Of a DNA stretch of 7,809 nucleotides, positions 5,534-7,809 are shown piece by piece; positions within the stretch are counted from its first letter, which is position 1; each line of letters starts with the position of its first letter. The position numbers and the translations under genes are program-made. The DNA comes from Paracoccaceae bacterium (lineage in GTDB: Bacteria; Pseudomonadota; Alphaproteobacteria; Rhodobacterales; Rhodobacteraceae). The notes beneath the pieces are model-generated. The model saw nothing but the letters and a program-made list of their open reading frames with translations. It ran no database searches and was not told the DNA's origin. The stretch is from NCBI GenBank assembly GCA_006227805.1, contig SBFT01000327.1, forward strand, positions 1-7,809, read 5' to 3'.

Positions 5534-7431
5534 TGCGCGGCCTCGGGGCGCAGCAGGCGCATGAGGTCCTCGCGCGTGAAGGGTTTGCGCAGGACCGGCG
5601 CACGGGCCCGCGCCGCGCGGTGCAGCGGGTCGCCGGGCGGAAGCGAGGTCATCAGAACCACCGGAACGCCGCCCGGCCCCAGACGGTCGGCCAAGTCGAT
5701 CCCCGTCGACTGACCTTCCAGCCGGATGTCGGACAGGACCAGCGCGATGTCCGGCAGGTCGGCGGCCAGCGCCACCGCCTCGTCCACCGAGGCTGCCTCG
5801 ACCACCGCGTAGTCGAGGTCCACCAGCATGTCGCGCACGCCTTCGCGCAGGGTGTCGTTGTCCTCGACCAGCAAGGCGAGGCCTCCCCGCGCCTCGGGCG
5901 CGGGACGGTAGGGCAGCCGCAGGGTCACGGTGGCCCCGGTCGGGGTATTGAACAGCCGCAGATCGCCCCCCGCCAGCTTGACCATGTCATAGACCATGGG
6001 CAGACCCAGCCCCGAGCCTTCGCCGCCCTTCGTGGTGAAGAACGGGTTCAGCGCCTGGCTCAGCGCCTCCTCGGAAAAGCCGGGTCCGGTATCCGAGACC
6101 GAGATGTCGATCCAGACGTCCTCGATCGCGTGGGCGCTGACCGTGATCTGCCCGGTGGCCCCGCAGGCGTCGCGGGCGTTCAGCACCAGGTTCAGCAGCG
6201 CATCCTGCAACATCGCGGAATCCAGCATCAGCCAGGTGTCGGGCGTCGTGTCCAGGACCGACAGGCCCATGGCCCGGGGCAGGGTGGGCGTGGCCAGCAC
6301 CTTCAGGTCCTGCAACAGCCCGTGCAGGTCCGTGGGGCGGGGGCGATAGGTGCGGTGTCCGGTCAGGTCGCCGATCCGGTTCAGCAGCGCGCCCCCCCGC
6401 CGCGCGGCCCCCAGCGTCGCCGCGACCAGTTCGGATTGCTCGGGCGGAAGGTCCATGCGCTGCAGTTTCGACTGCATCCCGAGGATGATCGTCAGGAGGT
6501 TCGCGAAGTCATGCGCCAGACCATTGACCATCTGCGCCGCCAGCGCCCTGCGCCGCGTCTGCTGGAGCGCCACGCGCGCCTGGGTTTCCTGGGTGATGTC
6601 CATCGACAGGATGTAGACGCCCCCATGCCCGTCGGGGGTGAAGGCCACGCGGATGCGCCGGGCGCTGGCGCGGTCGGTGAATTCGAAGACCGAGGCCTCG
6701 CCCCGGTAGGCGCGGTCCAGCGAGGGCGAGATGCGGTCGTGGATGGCGGGGCCCAGCACGTCACGGATGTGGCGCCCCGGCAGATCGGTCCCGTGATAGG
6801 GGATGACCGTGCCCAGCCGCCGGTTGGAATAGGTGTAATGGCCCGTCGCGTCCACATGGGCGATATGGGCAGGCATCATTTCCGCGGTCAGCCGCGCGCG
6901 GGCTTCGGCCTCGGTCAGCTGGCGCTTGGTCTCCTGAAGCGCGGTGATGGTCGCCGCCAGTTCGCGGTTGGTGGCCGAGAGGTCCTCGGCATGGGCCAGA
7001 AGCTGGTCGGACAATTCCTCCGAGCGCGCGCGCAACAGCGCCTCGGACCGCTTGGCGCGGGTGATGTCGGTATAGACCGTGACCCAGCCCCCCTGCGGCA
7101 GGGGCGAGCCTTCGACGCTGATCGTGCGTCCGTTCGCGCGTGTGCGCTCCATGTAATGGGGCTGGAAGGCGCGCGCCTGTTCGACGCGCGTGCGCACGAA
7201 GCCTTCGGGATCGTCGACCGCGCCGTATTCGCCCTTGAGCACCAGGTGGCGCACCGTGTCCTCGAACCCGGCACCGGGGGTGACCAGCTCCTGCGGCAGA
7301 TCGAACATGGTCTGGAACGGCCGGTTGCAGACCGCAAGCCGGAGGTCGCGGTCATAGATCGTCAGCGCCTGGGCGATCAGGTTCAGGCCCGCGGTCGTGA
7401 AGTCCCTGGTCTCGAAATCGCTCTGGGCCAT
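5530..7431 (-). CDS. soluble hybrid sensor histidine kinase (PAS-PAS-HisKA-HATPase-REC)
   Basis: A 633-residue hybrid kinase. Domains in order: PAS-7-type domain (about 13-125, ending GGWVTVYTDITRAKRSE), a coiled-coil-like helix (about 126-180), a second PAS (about 181-285, ending YILSMDITQET), phosphoacceptor domain with His307 in LAHDFANLLTIILG, ATPase domain with N-box Asn418 in NLVLNARDAC, G1 box DTGPG (447-451), F/G2 boxes PFFTTKGGEGSGLGL (463-477), and a C-terminal receiver with Glu523/Asp524, phosphoacceptor Asp568 in LSDIRL, Thr595 and Lys616 in RKPF. No signal peptide or membrane segment is visible, so it should sense a cytoplasmic cue through its PAS domains; the ligand is unknown. 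No HPt domain is present in it or nearby in the window. The start is supported by a strong purine-rich site (GGGGGAG) about 6 bases before the ATG, which lies in a predicted stem-loop. It feeds the response regulator gene that overlaps its stop codon. Confidence 0.95.
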   Translation of the reverse strand: MAQSDFETRDFTTAGLNLIAQALTIYDRDLRLAVCNRPFQTMFDLPQELVTPGAGFEDTVRHLVLKGEYGAVDDPEGFVRTRVEQARAFQPHYMERTRANGRTISVEGSPLPQGGWVTVYTDITRAKRSEALLRARSEELSDQLLAHAEDLSATNRELAATITALQETKRQLTEAEARARLTAEMMPAHIAHVDATGHYTYSNRRLGTVIPYHGTDLPGRHIRDVLGPAIHDRISPSLDRAYRGEASVFEFTDRASARRIRVAFTPDGHGGVYILSMDITQETQARVALQQTRRRALAAQMVNGLAHDFANLLTIILGMQSKLQRMDLPPEQSELVAATLGAARRGGALLNRIGDLTGHRTYRPRPTDLHGLLQDLKVLATPTLPRAMGLSVLDTTPDTWLMLDSAMLQDALLNLVLNARDACGATGQITVSAHAIEDVWIDISVSDTGPGFSEEALSQALNPFFTTKGGEGSGLGLPMVYDMVKLAGGDLRLFNTPTGATVTLRLPYRPAPEARGGLALLVEDNDTLREGVRDMLVDLDYAVVEAASVDEAVALAADLPDIALVLSDIRLEGQSTGIDLADRLGPGGVPVVLMTSLPPGDPLHRAARARAPVLRKPFTREDLMRLLRPEAAQ

Positions 7432-7438
7432 GTGTTCT

Positions 7439-7471
7439 CCCCCGCCACAATGGCTAGCACCGGGGCGGGGG
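7439..7471 (-). promoter_or_regulatory. all-GC stem-loop covering the kinase Shine-Dalgarno
   Basis: CCCCCGCC (7439-7446) is the exact reverse complement of GGCGGGGG (7464-7471), with a 17-base loop containing the palindrome GCTAGC (7453-7458). On the minus-strand mRNA the 3' arm is the GGCGGGGG of the kinase ribosome binding site, so the stem would block initiation. It lies between the upstream gene's stop (7485-7487) and the kinase ATG (7431), so it could also act as a weak terminator for the upstream gene. In DNA this GC-rich, chance 8-bp stems of G and C are not rare, so confidence is moderate. Confidence 0.35.
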
Positions 7472-7484
7472 CCGGGGAAAGTCC

Positions 7485-7809
7485 TCAGTCGCAGGGGGCA
7501 GTTCCGACCCCCACACCGGCCTGCGTGATCTGGTCCAGAGGCGCGTCACGCAGGATCGGAAAGAAGGCCTGGTCTTCCGCGAGCTTCAGGGCAACCGACA
7601 CGGTCGCGTTGGGGGCGGGGCCTGCGCCCGTGGTGCAGGGCGCCAGGCTGACCGAGAAACTGCCGGTGGTCTTGTCGGGTGCCACGTCCTCCCATCCTGC
7701 GATCAGGGTCTGTTGGGTGCGGAAGCGGTCGAGGTCCGGCGTGGCAATGCGATAGCTGACCACACCGGTTTCGGTGCGGCTTTCTTCCAGAAGATAGGTT
7801 TGGGACGAG
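7485..7809 (-). CDS. unrecognised protein, C-terminal part only
   Basis: The frame is open from the right edge of the window to a TGA at 7485-7487, giving 107 visible residues; the GTG at 7761-7763 is merely internal, because the frame continues upstream of it (visible start SSQTYLLEESRTETG). I do not recognise the family. The visible part is rich in Thr, Ser, Val and Ala with alternating polar/hydrophobic stretches (GSFSVSLAPC, NATVSVALKL), suggesting a beta-rich fold. It has two Cys, in APCTTG and in the terminal GTAPCD, that could form a disulfide if the protein is exported. No membrane segment is visible; the N-terminus, which would show any signal peptide, lies outside. It precedes the kinase gene by 53 bases on the same strand and could share its transcript. 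Codon choice (G/C at third positions) and the absence of any other long open frame on the minus strand here support it as real coding sequence. Confidence 0.6.
   Translation of the reverse strand, partial: SSQTYLLEESRTETGVVSYRIATPDLDRFRTQQTLIAGWEDVAPDKTTGSFSVSLAPCTTGAGPAPNATVSVALKLAEDQAFFPILRDAPLDQITQAGVGVGTAPCD

Noticed and set aside
7462..7498. G-rich tract as a possible G-quadruplex
   Set aside because: Only three close tracts of three or more G; the fourth (7494-7498) is 16 bases away, so it is better explained by general GC richness and the stem-loop.
5533..7755. 740-codon + strand frame opposite the kinase
   Set aside because: Antisense shadow of the kinase; Gln/Arg/His/Gly-rich with no domain.

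Overview
This is a GC-rich, densely coded window from what is most likely an alphaproteobacterium of the Rhodobacterales (Rhodobacter/Paracoccus-like). That call rests on the very high GC (about 72% in two hand-counted coding samples), the FdsA-type formate dehydrogenase, and the style of the hybrid PAS kinase. The taxonomic call is inference; no marker gene is present.

Left part, + strand. The window opens inside fdsA, the molybdopterin/iron-sulfur catalytic subunit of a soluble NAD-dependent formate dehydrogenase; roughly the first 70 residues lie upstream. The fdsC (fdhD-type sulfurtransferase) and fdsD genes that often follow fdsA are not here. Instead there is a 62-codon small lipoprotein gene, then a complete M20-family zinc amidohydrolase of the N-carbamoyl-amino-acid hydrolase/allantoate amidohydrolase type. 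The hydrolase start is overlapped by a 10-bp stem-loop (2961-2988) that includes its Shine-Dalgarno bases.

Middle, 4171-4770. The + strand genes end here and meet a convergent minus-strand gene. The 186-bp gap (4171-4356) holds a perfect 12-bp inverted repeat just after the hydrolase stop and a 7-bp inverted repeat just after the stop of the opposing gene. The opposing gene encodes a 137-residue protein that I read as a stand-alone GIY-YIG nuclease-fold protein. It has markedly lower GC (about 59%) and uses rare codons, suggesting later acquisition.

Right part, minus strand. A two-component pair is read right to left: a soluble hybrid sensor kinase (PAS-PAS-HisKA-HATPase-REC, 633 aa), then an OmpR-type response regulator (234 aa) coupled to it by an ATGA start/stop overlap. 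The GIY-YIG gene lies 58 bases beyond the regulator on the same strand and could be read from the same transcript. Upstream of the kinase is the 3' end of an unrecognised gene running off the window. The 53-base gap before the kinase can form an 8-bp all-GC stem covering the kinase's Shine-Dalgarno sequence.

Working together: formate oxidation, carbamoyl/ureido hydrolysis and the sensor system have no link provable from sequence. The kinase-regulator pair is a functional unit; its target is unknown. I see no CRISPR array, tRNA, rRNA, intact insertion sequence or clearly new multi-gene system. The most unusual items are the low-GC GIY-YIG orphan and three inverted repeats at gene boundaries.
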